A stretch of 64,000 nt of DNA from Labia minor (GCA_963082975.1 OY720350.1:46082734-46146733); one strand, 5' to 3'; positions 1 through 11,735 are shown, counted from the stretch's first letter. The notes: generated by a model not told the origin, from the sequence alone. Numbers and translations are program-made.

Positions 1-640
1 TATATTTATCTACAAGATTATGAAGATAAATATTTTCTTCAAATTCTTATGCGTAATTTTATATTAATCAATTTTAATAAAATTTTTTTAGAGTCATTTA
101 GTGAATCATTTTTAAGCGAAATACCATTTTAAGAGATAAATTTCACATTATTACTATCATGCTGAAAACTCGTGACTTTAGGTAATTATTTGTTAATATA
201 ATTTTATTTTACATCTTATAAAGTAAAAAAGCAAATAGTTATTAAATAAAAAAAAACATTTTTTTTCAATTAGTTGAATATTTACTTTATCATATCTCAT
301 TTTTCTATGATTTTTAAAATTTGATTATTATATGCTAGTAAAATGATCATTTTTAGTGCTATTTAAATAAGAAAAAATTTTGAATGTTTTAAAAATGAAA
401 ATTGAAATAAAATTAAATAAAATTAAATAAAATAAAATAAAATAAAATACCATTTGAATTTGAATATTAAATACGTGAGAACAGAAAATTTTAAATTACC
501 TATACCAATTTGATAAAAGTTCATTCATTCATTTATTCAAGAAATATATATACAATTATTCTGTATGTTATTTCGGTCCACCTCAGTTTGGGAGTTGACA
601 AAAAAAAAATAGCAAAAACATCCAAAAAGCAAACAAAATA
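1..640. other. AT-rich intergenic DNA, no gene seen
   Basis: No coding frame of note. It contains short simple repeats, including an AAATA-type run at about 400-450. The right side abuts a dispersed repeat. Confidence 0.6.
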
Positions 641-1311
641 AAATAAGTTGACCTGTGGCCAGGTCCAACCGACCGACGGTTTGAAAAATTAATTTCCAGC
701 TACAGAAACAATTTCAAATAATTTTAATATATCTATTAATGTAATAGAAAACAAATATGAATATAACATAAATATTTTTAATTTTATTTTATTTATAATA
801 TATATGTAAGACCAGACTGTGACGTCATGAATGGCTTGATGACGTCATATAATTTTAAATCAAGTAAAAACTAATAAATATGATTTTTCTCGAGGATAAA
901 ACCAATACAAAGTGCATGATTCGTGGTGATATATAAAAAAATCTCCTCATGTGAAATTTGGTGTGAAAATAACCCTTTCCTTCCTATCGTCGATCGCTAA
1001 TACTACCACTTCCGGTTTCCGGATATACACCAAAAGTTGATCAATTCATCCCACTGATGCATTAAGTAAATATACCAAATTTAATCAAAATCGGTTGAGC
1101 CGTTCAGGCTGTACACATCTATACGGACGGACAGACGGACAGACGGACGGACAGACGGACGGACAGACGGACAGACGGACGGACAGACATCATGCTAAAA
1201 ATACTTTTTTCTGTTTAGAAAATGCATGATTCGTGGAGATATGTAAAAATCTCCACATGTGAAATTTGGTGTGAAAACAATACCTCCCTTACTATCGTCG
1301 GTCGGTAAAAA
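641..1311 (+). repeat. Dispersed repeat family R1, copy 1
   Basis: About 650 bp that recurs at 38668-39314 (reverse orientation) and 42493-43098 (same orientation). The left part carries ACCGACCGACGG near 668 and the right end carries CGTCGGTCGGT near 1300, so the ends are inverted relative to each other. Inside are two TGACGTCA palindromes (about 819-847), a phrase GTGAAATTTGGTGTGAAAA present twice (about 950 and 1259), and a tandem of GGAC/AGAC units. No coding capacity was seen, so it is probably a non-autonomous transposon. The class was not determined. Confidence 0.7.
1123..1190 (+). repeat. GGAC/AGAC tandem repeat inside R1
   Basis: About 68 bp of alternating GGACGGAC and AGACGGAC units. 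The two other R1 copies have only a few units at the same place, so this array expanded within copy 1. Confidence 0.85.
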
Positions 1312-1584
1312 GAAAAACTTATTTACATACTATTTACTTACTAACACTCTGTAATCAACGACCATAATGTCTCAAATTGAGGGCACACACAATCATAGGC
1401 CCAGAGTATCAGTTTTACATCTTTTCAGATATATACAGAAAAGAAAAACCAAAATACAAAAAAATGCCAAAAAAAAATAAATAAATAAATAGATCAACAA
1501 ACCGAACACAACGCAAAAGAAAAAAAAACAACAAAAGAGAGAAAAAAATAAATAAATAAATAAATAAAAAGGAATATCTAATCG

Positions 1585-1790
1585 TTATTCCTCTAATATG
1601 AAAGATCTCAGTTTTAGGAGACCACTCATATAGTAATAAATATTACTTATATCATTCCAACCCTTGACCGTGAGAATCATCTCCAAGTTATTTGTCTTTA
1701 AGAAATGGTTTCTCAAGTGATCATATTTCGGGCAGCGTAGTAAAAGGTGGCCTAAGTCCTCTCTTGATAAAAGTTATACAAGTGAATTTC
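1585..1790 (-). pseudogene. LINE ORF2 C-terminal remnant
   Basis: On the minus strand a frame reads REDLGHLLLRCPKYDHLRN and continues to a stop at 1585-1587. The pattern HLL.RCP.Y...R is typical of the C-terminal region after RNase H in ORF2 of I/R1/LOA-type non-LTR retrotransposons. An A/T-rich tail with TAAA units follows on the minus strand (about 1480-1570), as expected for a LINE 3' end. The clade is inferred from motif style only. Confidence 0.55.
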
Positions 1791-1979
1791 AGAATTTCAC
1801 ACAGTTTAAGAAAATAGCAATACTTCTTTAACCAAAGTAATAAAGTGTTTGTGTCATTTTAATGAAATAAATATATATTATTGGGGTGCCGAGATCAATC
1901 TTTAATAAGTACAAAATTCTTCAACAATGTTTTATTAATAACTTTTGTTCAACTAAACAATGGTTCTTAACCGGTGTGG

Positions 1980-2376
1980 ACCAATTATTCTAGTTAAGTA
2001 ATCTGTAGTAAAAAATCATTTTGCTACTTTGGTGAAGGGTGAGTCTTTTATGGTAATTAATGCTTATATGCTGAATGACCTCGGTGATATGAGGGATGTT
2101 GAATTCATTATGAAGGAGTTTTGATGATATGTAGCGGGAAGTGCTGTCTATGATCCTAAGAACACCGTTCTGAAACCTGCGAATGATGTTTATGTTGGAA
2201 ATTTTAGAGGTTTTCCACAGTTGGCATCCATAGGTCTATATCGGCTTGATGATGGTAATATAGATGAGTATTTTGTTGTTAGATTCCCGTCTAAGAATTC
2301 AGTGAAGCTGACGAAGTCTAAACGAAGTGAAGTGATGTTTCCAGACTTGTATCAAGGTGAATTCCTAAGTATTTAG
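1980..2376 (-). pseudogene. Jockey-type LINE reverse transcriptase remnant
   Basis: Reading minus from about 2376 gives the thumb-region phrase AKYLGIHLD. After frame changes it continues IKPI-stop-TYGCQLW, then NIIRRFQNGVLRIID, then a tail resembling the C-terminal FNIPHITEVIQ segment of Jockey-clade ORF2. An in-frame stop inside IKPI.TYG and several frame breaks show it is dead. It lies just upstream, in minus orientation, of the remnant at 1585-1790, but the two may be different elements. Confidence 0.7.
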
Positions 2377-2811
2377 CTGAGTCTTTTTGGGGAATGATGG
2401 AGTCGAGTCTTTCTGTTGAATGTCATGTGAGTAGATTTGGTTTCGTTTATTACCATCGGGCTAGCTAGGGTCTAATTAGGTCTAGGTGGATGGAGAAAGG
2501 CGGACGCCTGAATTGAAATCTCTTGAGTATCAGTCTTGAAAAATAATAAAGTTCATCATGAAGTTTTTGAATTTTTTTTATTATTCATGATGTAATAAGT
2601 ACTAACATATAAATCAAAGAAAAAATATTATAATTAGATTTCATTTTAAATAATAAACTATTTTTAATTAATACCTTAACGTAGAACTCTTGAAAATATT
2701 TTTGTTTTTGTTTAAGAGGCTTCCCAAGCAAATGACCACAGTACAATACTTCACCTATGAATATACATGACTCAAAAAAAGATAACACACTATAGCAACC
2801 TTTCCCTATTT

Positions 2812-2968
2812 CAGCGCCCGCTCTAGCAATTACGCGTCCAGGTAATAGAATAAATTGTTGTTTCTATATTAGTAAAATTTATTACATTCATAACCAAAAT
2901 ATTGCCCTTCAGATTTGCCGTCACGACCAAATGGCCGGTTTGCCGCCCTCTAAAGCAGTCGGTCCCTG
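2812..2968. mobile_element. Candidate hAT-like MITE remnant
   Basis: The left edge reads CAGCGCCCGCTCTAG and the right edge, reverse-complemented, reads CAGGGACCGACTGC. These are related imperfect inverted ends in a GC-rich context against AT-rich flanks. Flanking 8-mers (ccctattt and catatatt) match only partly, so the target-site duplication is not convincing. Confidence 0.35.
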
Positions 2969-3315
2969 CATATATTATATATATATTTATATATATATAT
3001 AATTATATAAAGTTTAATGCAAGTTTGAGAAACCCCTTAAATACAAAGGATCTATAGATAATTGCTAACTCCGCCTAATGGGTAATCAGGTATTGATTTG
3101 ATAAATTTCTAATGATAGTATAACAACCGAAATGAGTATAACACAATTTTATTCATAAACTTGAAACAAAAAATATCAATATCACAAACAATTACTAAAT
3201 AAAAATTTAAAAATTCTTTATGCATTCTATTTTCTTGAGCAAATATAAAAGAATATGCGGGCGTTATGAGGGCCGCGGACATAAGGTTGGGGACCTATGG
3301 TCCTATATATATATA

Positions 3316-3787
3316 CTAGCTGCTCCGAGCGCCTTCCAGGCGCTCTTCACACCTAGACGGGGGCTCCGCCCCCTGTACCCCCGAGTGATACATGGTATTT
3401 GGTTGAAAGTCTGTATGTAAAAGGTTTTCATCCATTTTGTTTCAATCAGTATAAGTAGATAAGACATATATTTGTTTTCTTGGAAAATATATTTTAATTT
3501 AATCAACAACAAATTTTCCTAGTATAATAAGTAAGATTTATTGACTATTTCATATTATTATTTATATATTTACTAATATATTTGTGGCTCTTTGCATTTA
3601 TTTAAGTAGATTTTAATTAATTAAATAATTAATATTCTAAGTTTATGAACATTATTTTTTTTTATAAATTATATTAATTAAAATTTATTTTCTTATTTCT
3701 GTTTGTTCTTTATTTTACATATATATGTACAAAACACAAAACAATAACACAGACAGACACACAGACATTGCCTTTTATATATATAGA
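3316..3787 (-). mobile_element. Non-autonomous Helitron, copy 1
   Basis: On the minus strand the element starts TCTATATATATAAAAGG (TC at 3787, preceded by A). It ends with a GC-rich hairpin (AGCGCC...GGCGCT, about 3325-3345), a short spacer and CTAG at 3316, followed by T. This is the canonical Helitron layout: A|TC at the 5' end, then hairpin plus CTRR|T at the 3' end. The sequence next to the hairpin (GGGCTCCGCCCCCTGTACCC on plus) and the phrase CATCCATTTTGTTTCAATCA recur at 21944-22745, 34021-34100 and 35014 onward. A second 5' terminus of the same kind sits at 3911, so a truncated copy is attached at 3788-3911. Confidence 0.75.
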
Positions 3788-3911
3788 TTAAAACCTTCCC
3801 TGGGATGCCCACAACAATCCCTGAAAGTTTCACCGTAATCGGACGGGTAGTTTTTGAGTATTTGACAGACACACAGACAGACACACAGACATTGCCTTTT
3901 ATATATATAGA
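3788..3911 (-). mobile_element. Truncated Helitron 5' end
   Basis: A second TCTATATATATAAAAGG start (minus, TC at 3911). The sequence up to 3787 matches about 5850-5970 elsewhere (GGTATGCCCACAACAATCCC, with GGGATGCC in this copy). It looks like a tandem or nested 5' fragment of a related Helitron. Confidence 0.6.
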
Positions 3912-4272
3912 TGGCTTGATTCTCGATTTTTGGGCGCCCATATGTGCGCTATTTTCAAGAGATTTAGGAGAAGGGAATTTTTTGTAATTCTGAGTCTTAT
4001 TCTGAGTAATCAAGAGATTTTTGATTGAAAGGTCGGGTAAAGTTTACTTACAGTGGTGTGATGCTCCGGAATATCCTGGGCGTTCACACGTTTACCCAGC
4101 AGCTCTGACGAGACAGGGTCCATTGTGATATTGATTGTGTGAATGCCCGGAGATGTATATATATATATATCCAAGTAGAATAGTACGCGTTAATTAATTA
4201 TAATAAATAAAGTAAAAATGTGTAAATAAAATTATAAAATAAATTAATAGTTATACTCAAATTTATCTTTTA

Positions 4273-5084
4273 CTAGCAGACCCGGCAAAGCTTCGCTTTT
4301 GCATGTGTGTCTGTATACATATATACGTATGTGATAACTGAACACTTAATAATAATAATAATAATGTATTAAATGAATATAATTGAAATTTTAGTTTTAA
4401 TTGGATTTGTTTTTTATTTTTATTTATTTTTATTGGAATTATTACAAATAATAATAATAATAATAATAAAAATTTATTAAGTGAATATAATTGAAATTTT
4501 AGTTTTTATTGGATTTTTTTTTTGTTTTCTATTTTTATTTATTTTTATTGGAAATATTAGAAAATATTTATTGTAGCGCTTTGGCATAGACAATATTTTT
4601 TTGTATTACCAATACCATCTTTTGTGTAAATATACAATTTTTTTGGGTTTCCTACACGCGAGCATGCAACATATAATTGTCCATGTGCAAAACGGATTTT
4701 CTAGATTTAACCCACAAACTTGAAGCGATTGTCCTTGTGCTTTGTTAATTGTCATTGAAAAAGCTAAAAAAGTATCAATATATTTAAGGAACATAAGTTA
4801 AGAAAATTATTATTATCATTTATGATAGATACGTTATGTTTCTGATTTAATTAATTCCTTTAATTTAAAAAATATATTTATAAAATAAAAATAATTATCT
4901 TCAAGAAAGAGATTATATATATATGTGATTGGCCAGTGCTTGGATTAGTTTGCATTATATTCAAGTGATATCCGTCGGCCCCATCCCAATAAATTATGGG
5001 ATACTGCAAAGCATCGTATGAACGATAATAACATCGGATTATAGACATGTAAAAATACTATAATTAATTTGCCGGGTCTGCTAG
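4273..5084 (-). mobile_element. Helitron remnant bounded by inverted CTAG ends
   Basis: Both edges carry the same 17-bp sequence in inverted orientation: CTAGCAGACCCGGCAAA at 4273-4289 and its complement at 5068-5084. On the minus strand the left edge is a Helitron 3' end: an imperfect hairpin (GCAAAAGC-GAA-GCTTTGC), a spacer, then CTAG followed by T. The helicase remnant lies just inside this end in the expected orientation. The right edge has the same terminal 17 bp but no hairpin stem, so the unit may be a chimera of two oppositely oriented 3' ends or a Helentron-like element with asymmetric inverted repeats. Confidence 0.6.
4570..4794 (-). pseudogene. PIF1-type Helitron helicase C-terminal fragment
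   Basis: The minus-strand frame reads AFSMTINKAQGQSLQVCG, then LNLENP. This is the conserved motif block near the C-terminus of PIF1/RecD-like helicases of eukaryotic Helitrons (FAMTINKAQGQS...LYVACSR). After LNLENP the frame shifts: the expected HGQLYVACSRVGNPK block is recognisable only in another frame, so the copy is broken. In an intact Helitron this domain is the 3' part of the Rep-Hel protein. Only about 60 codons remain. Confidence 0.8.
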
Positions 5085-5449
5085 AATCTCTATAATAAGA
5101 GAATATACTTATTCCGAAAACTGTTAATTAAAATGTAATAACTATTAACAATTAATAAAGTAGAAATAATTTTCAAAACAAATATTTCACTTTTAGTTTA
5201 ACAAAAAATCAAAAAACCAATATTTTGCAGAATAAAAACACTGTACACTGCAAGCGGCTGACTTTATCAATTGTTAATAATTATTACATTTTTATTAACA
5301 GTTTTTGGAATACGTATATTTCTATTTGTTCTTTACCATTATATATTTTAATTATATTTTGTTTTCGTTTTGATGGTATTGTTAGTTTATTAGGAAAGTA
5401 ATAATATTTCTATTGATAAGAGATTAATGTATTGAAATTGATAAATAGG

Positions 5450-5975
5450 TGGGAAAAACACAGAAAGTAAGTTATCACTTGACAACACGCACAAAGTTTT
5501 GTTTCAATTGGACTATTTTTATCTTTTTGGACGCCATTTTATAGCCGCCATTTTGTATTTTTGTAAAAATAATATATTCATAATCAGAATCCCTAAAAGC
5601 TCTTATGTACCAAGTTTTGTTGCAATCAGACTATTTTTAACATTTTGGACGCCATGTTTTTTTTTAATTTAAATGTATCTATTAATGAAATAAAAAACAA
5701 ATATGAATATAATATAAATATTTTTAATTTTATTTTAAGAATAGATATCTCACAGGCGGTGGCTGTGACGTCACATATATACATTTAAATTAAAAAAAAC
5801 TAATGATGATTTTTTCCAGAGATGTGATCAATAAAACTAAATTTTTCTTTATTAAAACCTTCCTTGGTATGCCCACAACAATCCCTGAAAGTTTCATCGC
5901 AATCGGACGGGTAGTTTTTGAGTTTAGGCGAGACAGACAGACAGACATTCCCTTTTATATATATAATTGAAAATT
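5450..5975 (-). repeat. Helitron-related repeat cluster
   Basis: It contains TATGCCCACAACAATCCC and AATCGGACGGGTAGTTTTTG, shared with 3788-3911. An AGAC tandem and TTTTATATATATA at its right edge form an eroded Helitron 5' terminus in minus orientation. The left part repeats GGACGCCAT twice (about 5529 and 5648). A block with TAATATAAATATTTTTAATT (5708 onward) recurs at about 740, 27270, 36280, 39160 and 42630. No coding frame was found. Confidence 0.5.
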
Positions 5976-6135
5976 GATCTAATAAAAGCAATAATAATAT
6001 ATTAAGTAAAAATTATGTACATATTTATATGTCAGTTCACATTCAATTTTATTATTATACCTATACATAAATTATTTATACATTATATAATTTCAAATAT
6101 ATATTGTATTTTAAAATTCGAAAATATATGTGGAG

Positions 6136-9100
6136 TTAATTCGTCATATCACTACTTGAATTAGTTTGTGTAGAAGGTACAGATGCAGATCGTAAGAGAT
6201 CAAGTTCTGATTTAGTAATCGTTGGTGGATTTTCTGGCAATTCTCGATATCTTAACCAAAATTCATTTAATACTTTTTTATGTAATGGAACATCACGATT
6301 GATTATAAATCGATGGGAATTATTCATTAATGGTTTAATAATACCAGATTTTAAAGCGCAGTTCATTTTCACCCTCAGTTCTTGGCTTAAATCATCCGGA
6401 TTAGGCCTTAAAGGATAAAACAAACGCATATTAGTTACAATCTCTGTTAATTTGACACCATCATTTTGACAATTCAGCCGCTGTAGTGTTCGGATAATCA
6501 TTTGTGGAGTAATTGGCACCCATAACTGATCGTAACTAGTTATAATATTATTCAAGTATTTACGGGATTTTCTTCTACGCCTTATTCTAGTTTCATTTTT
6601 ATTTAAATGCATTTGAAGCCGGGAATTTTTTTTAATTCGATTTCGTTTTGGCGAGTTCATTTTTTTGTCGGCAAATGTTTGTAATTTTTCATTATTGGAT
6701 CTTGTTTTTTTTGGTCTTAATGAAATTCGATTTGGGGAATTTTGTTTAACGTTTGTCGAGAAAATTGATCCGGGACGACATTCAGAAACATAATTTGTTG
6801 GTGAATCAAATAAATCATGATTATCTTGGTCATTGTCGCTTGCTTGAATTTCTAGGGCATTCGATAAAGCATCAGAATTACTTGACGAAGTGGGTACATT
6901 TTCCATTCCTTCATGCAGTTGCGCGAAAATTGGATTGCTAAATAATGGCGAAACAAATGAGGACTCCCTTACTGTGTCACCTCTTTCTTTTGGTGGAATC
7001 TCTATTAAAATACAAGAGATATATTATTATTATTATTAATCAAGTTTAGTGAAAGATTTAAAAATAAATTAAATATGAATATAGAAGGAAAGTGTAAAAA
7101 TCTACCCAGTGGCGTACCGTGAGGTTCTTGCGCCTGGGGGCAACTGAGAAATCAGCGCCCCCTTTCGTATATATATATATAAATATATATAATTTAATTT
7201 TTTTTTAAAGAATATTAATGACCATTAACGAAACAGGTTTAACAGATTTTAATAAGCGTATAAATAATATTTATTGACTTACACAAAATACAGTTTCACT
7301 TTAAATATTAATTCTTCTTTTGTTCCAAATTGGCTTCCCTAATTTTGCGCCCCCTAAATTTGGCGCCCGGGGACATATGTCCCCCCTGCTCCCCCCTAGT
7401 TACGCCACTGAATCTACCTAATCACTTTATTGAAATAAATATGCAGTAAATTCCCATTAATTTCTATTTAAACTCGGGTTGGATTTCTATACGCCCTTTA
7501 GGTCAGGAGTCGGCATCCCATTTTCAAGAGTGCCCGCATTCAAATTAATAAGTATGATATTAATTTAAAGTCATGACACAAAAATAAGGTAACATTTTCG
7601 ATTTTTCAATATGGCTCTAACAAGTATCACCAAGTATGGCCACCCCTGTTCAATTATTTCAGAAATGTGCCCGACTATTGAAAAAAGTTGCTTTAGATAA
7701 TAGAATTTAGTTTATGAAACAATAGATTTAACCCTAGGCATTTCAATATGATATGTAATTTAAACTTAAAAATATAAAACTTCATAAAAATAATTTTTAA
7801 TTTATACAATTTGTTTCAAGTTTCAAAATGATTGATAATATGTGCTTTATGAGCATTTTGGCTTTTAATTTGAGACCAATAAAGATATATATAATATTAA
7901 ATATTTATTTTTAAAAGTTAAAAAAATAATCCAGTGTTTAAAAAATGGAAAATAGTTCAAAAGTAACTATATAAATAGGGTAGTTGATATTAACTTTATA
8001 TATATTTATTATATAATAGAAAAGGTAAATAAATTAAATAAATATACATATTTACATTTACAATATTACATTAAAATTTCAAATTGAAATATTAATTTAG
8101 AAAAAAAATAAGAATTTGTATAATTTAGTCTTAAATCAAAATTATTTTATAAAATCATAAATTTTTTGAAAACATGTAAAATTTCAGAGTTAAATATTAT
8201 TTTTTTAAAAAAATATTAAGTAATTTTAATTATTACGTACGACTATTTTTTTCATTGAAGTTTAAACTTGTTTAATTTATTATAATTTCAATCAGAAGAC
8301 TGTGAAATGAACATGAAATTGAAAAAAGGCCTCTATTATATATTGATAGAAGTATATTAATATTTTTTAAAATTTTATTAAAATATTTTCTTATATTTAA
8401 TTATATTATATTAAATATAATTTATTATATTTAATTATTATTATTATTATTTAATTTATTATATTTATTATTATATTATTATTATTATTATTATTATATT
8501 ATATTATATTATTATTATATTTATTTCTTATATTTTTTAATAAAATTATTTTATTTTTCTAAATATTTAAAAGTAAATTTGTTTACCTATATTCTGGAAC
8601 AGTGGTTCAAAAGTGGTCTATATCGACCCCCAGGGATCTACGCCAGCGAATAAAAAATTTAGGGTCCATGAAATGAAAATGGGGGTCTACGATAGTGGAT
8701 CTCAAGCCTATTTACTTATATTATACTATCTTATAATTCAATTAAATATGGCTGTTAAAAAAAAAAACAAAAAAAAAATTTTTTACAATAAATCAATTTC
8801 AGGTTAAGTAGGCATCTACCCAAAACCGAAAAACATGGCATGACACAAAAAAATTTGGGAACCTATGTTCTAGAAGTTAGCAAAATTGAGTTTTTATAGT
8901 CTTTTGTATAGTTTACGTTAAAATAATATAAAAAATAAAAAAAACAAATTAAAAAATAAAATAATGTTAAAGTGATAATAATGTTTATAAATTAGAATTA
9001 TCCTATAATTCAATAATTCAATAATTCATTTATTTAGATAATCAATCCACTTAGGTAGAACCACTTAGATAAAAATAAATACAAGAATAAAAAGAAATGC

Positions 9101-9469
9101 ATAATAGTTGTTTTTAATGATTATATTAATCATTAAAAGATAAATCATAATAAAATATGCCTAGATTGAGACCATTAACCTATGTTTAAAGTTTTCTTAT
9201 TATCTCCAATTACAAATCTTAATACATTATTCAAATCATTATCAATTCAAGTAATATAAAAAAACAATAATTATAATCAAGATTCCTAATAGAAAGTTAT
9301 AATATCTATATTTACCATCTTTTTTCATATTTCCCTTTAGGTATTGACCTGTTGTCGATTGTTCTTCACAAATTATTCCTAAAGAATCTATCTGTGTATG
9401 ATGGGTTGTTGAATTGTGTGCAGTAGTAGAGGTAGATGGAAAATTTTTCGTTTCAATACAATATTCCAT
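6136..9469 (-). CDS. Uncharacterised protein, two exons, possible winged-helix C-terminal domain
   Basis: The coding exons are 9316-9469 and 6136-7001 on the minus strand, totalling 1020 nt and 339 residues. The donor is GATG|GTAAAT and the acceptor TTTTAATAG|AG; the split codon gives Glu-52 and the frame stays open. The start is the ATG at 9469 (MEYCIETKNFPSTS). Residues 1-170 are Ser/Thr/Asn-rich and look disordered. A very basic stretch (KRNRIKKNSR, RIRRRRKSRK) suggests nuclear location. From about residue 210 a compact region begins ITPQMIIRTLQRLN and includes LSQELRVKMNCALKSGII and RFII, with the spacing of a small helical, winged-helix-like domain. I do not recognise the family, and DNA binding is inference. 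The 2.3-kb intron carries three hAT-type MITEs. Confidence 0.75.
7107..7410. mobile_element. hAT MITE with 8-bp target duplication
   Basis: Terminal inverted repeats CAGTGGCGTA (left) and TACGCCACTG (right) are perfect over 10 bp. The element is flanked by a perfect 8-bp duplication AATCTACC (7099-7106 and 7411-7418). It is 304 bp long, GC-rich near the ends and AT-rich inside. It has no transposase and lies in the intron of the gene at 6136-9469. Confidence 0.9.
7504..7648. mobile_element. Old hAT-like MITE
   Basis: The left end CAGGAGTCGGCAT and the reverse-complemented right end CAGGGGTGGCCAT agree at 10 of 13 positions and match common hAT terminal style. No target duplication is left. 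It is 145 bp long and intronic. Confidence 0.5.
8430..8525. repeat. ATT microsatellite
   Basis: Runs of ATT and ATTAT units interrupted by short AT-rich stretches. Confidence 0.85.
8600..8867. mobile_element. hAT-like MITE with near-perfect target duplication
   Basis: The left end is CAGTGGTTCAAAAG and the right end, reverse-complemented, is CATAGGTTCCCAAA. The flanks are TTCTGGAA (8592-8599) and TTCTAGAA (8868-8875), 7 of 8 matching, as expected for a hAT insertion. It is 268 bp, non-coding, and in the same intron as the elements at 7107 and 7504. Confidence 0.7.
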
Positions 9470-10714
9470 TAGGGATAGCTGTTATTTCGTTGCCACATTA
9501 TGTAATAATGAAATTTTTATTTACTACACGGAGAGCTGGATTATTTTTATATTATTTTGTTAATTTCGATCTTTACTCTTAAATATTTGACTATTTACAT
9601 TGATTTGATTTTTTTTATCCTAAATTGTCTTAATTTGATTTTTATGTATCTAATTCAGAAAATCATCATTTTTTTATATTCAGAATCATCATTTTTTTTA
9701 TATTCAGAATCATGTTTTTATTTATTTTTATTTATATTTTGAAAACAAAGTGGGGGAACTCATCAGGGTAACATAGTGAAGTTTAACATTAAATAAATTG
9801 AGTTATTTGTCAAATAACAAATTACATAAATGGTTATATAATATAAACAGTGAACCGCAAAAAAAACTGGCCACTAAATTTTTTTCTTATAAATTAATAA
9901 GATATAAATGAAATAACACAATCAATGTTATATTTAATATTAAATTAAATAATTTATAATGTAAATAATTTTTATCTAGTAAATTAAAAAAATATCTATG
10001 AAGTGTAATAGATTTATCATTTATTATCCATTATTTACCATTTTAATTAATAATTAATATATTCTACAATCTGGTATTTCTCAATTTAAGATTGATAGCT
10101 CATACATATAGGCACCGTTAAGTTTTTATGTCATTCTTTGATATAGCATCCCATTCTTCCTAAACGTGTGTTCCAAATTGTTAGCAGGGTGAGTCAATGT
10201 CTAATACATCTTCCTCTGCATGGAACCTGGTTCTCGAGAATAGTTTCTTCTAAATCTTTCAAAAGCATCTTGAAGAGTAGTTCGTTTAAAACTCTTGCCA
10301 CCCATCTAAATGCTTCGACCATCACTCTATTAGTGCTAAAGTTGTCACAATTTCCTTAATATCCTATACCATTATACTAATTGAAAATTAAGTTTAGAAA
10401 AAATTTTTTTTTCAATAATTGAAACGAAAAATTTCATTTATTATTTAGTATGCATGCTTTGAATGTCGAATGATAAATGATCTATTTATTTATCTATTTT
10501 AGAGAATATTACATATTAAAAGTTCTATTTCTATCTAAATCTATTTATATTGTAAATTATCTAATTATTAAATAAAACATTGGTTGTGTTATTTAAATCT
10601 TTTTTTTTTGTATTATCAGAAAAAAATTGAGTGGCGGGATTGATGTTAAGTATATTTTATATATATAAATTGAAAGTGACTTAAGAGGCATTTTAATTTT
10701 GTGAAAGTGTTATG
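9470..10714. other. Intergenic, no gene supported
   Basis: AT-rich. The stretch 10090-10365 is a little less AT-rich and on the minus strand contains scraps such as EEWDAI in broken frames, but nothing long enough to name. Confidence 0.5.
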
Positions 10715-10912
10715 AACAGTAACGGTAAATAGACAACACTAGTCTGTTTTTCTCAACAACATTAAAATGTGAATCAAAATTAAAGAAATATTTACTACTA
10801 ATTGGCAGTTTTATGTTTTTAAAAATTAATTTCTTTAATTTTGATTCACATTTTAATGTTGTTGAGAAAAGCGCTGTAGCATACTGGTGTCCTTTTTTCC
10901 CGTCATTATACA
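10715..10912. mobile_element. MITE with long perfect inverted arms
   Basis: Two 42-bp arms, 10748-10789 and 10829-10870, are perfect inverted copies separated by 39 bp; the arm edges read TTTTCTCAACAACATT. Similarity continues imperfectly outward (AGTAACGGTAAATAG on the left against AATGACGGGAAAAAA on the reversed right), so the whole element is about 200 bp. A transcript through it would form a strong hairpin. It lies about 900 bp downstream of IAP gene A. Confidence 0.75.
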
Positions 10913-11735
10913 TTATTATATTCATATTTTAAAATTGATAATAAATAATTATAAATTTTAATTTTCTCCTGCATTTCATTTTAACAACAAATCTCTTAAA
11001 AATTAATAAATAAAAGAAAATTGAATTGTATTCTGAATTACCAATATATAAAATAATTACTTCCATTGGGATATTCCAAATTCTACTACGAGTCATATGT
11101 TAAAACTTATAATAAAGTTGATAAAGTCCATATTAAAATTAAAGTATCTTCGAAAATGAAACTAAATGAAGAAGTATTTCTAATTTTTTACATAGCAGGA
11201 TAGAATTATGGTAAGCAATAAATATTAACATTAATAACAATTGTTTTCTAATAAATATAATCTGTAAATAATACATTTTATAAATAAGTCATTCATAATT
11301 TATTCTATTTGAATGGCCAAGTTATCCAGAACTTGGAATTTTTTACTCATGTGAAAATAGAAAATAATGAATATGTTTATTATGTATATTCTATAAGATA
11401 TAATTTTTATATATTAATAAAAAATACATTTACGTAAGAATGTATTTTAGACTGTCAATAATTATGATTTATGTATGTAATAAATTAGAAAAATATTTTG
11501 AATCACTAATTAGAATACTAATATACTAATATATAATTATATATTACAATTGTTATTATAAAAGATTACAATTAAATATAAAAAAGAGTTCAGATTTATC
11601 CCGGCATCTAATGTTTTGATAAAGATTGAAATAACTTTATATATAGTCTTTAAATATAGATATAAGAAAAATTTCAACTCAAAAATAGTATTTATATTAA
11701 TTTGAAATTGCGAGTTAAGGTAAAATATATGTAGA

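Noticed and set aside
3693..4013. 106-codon minus frame with repeated CVSVCVSV
   Set aside because: It is translated Helitron 5' ends and AGAC tandem, not a gene.
10090..10365. Possible Tc1-type transposase scrap (EEWDAI) on minus
   Set aside because: Frames are broken every few codons and no catalytic motif is visible, so the match may be chance.
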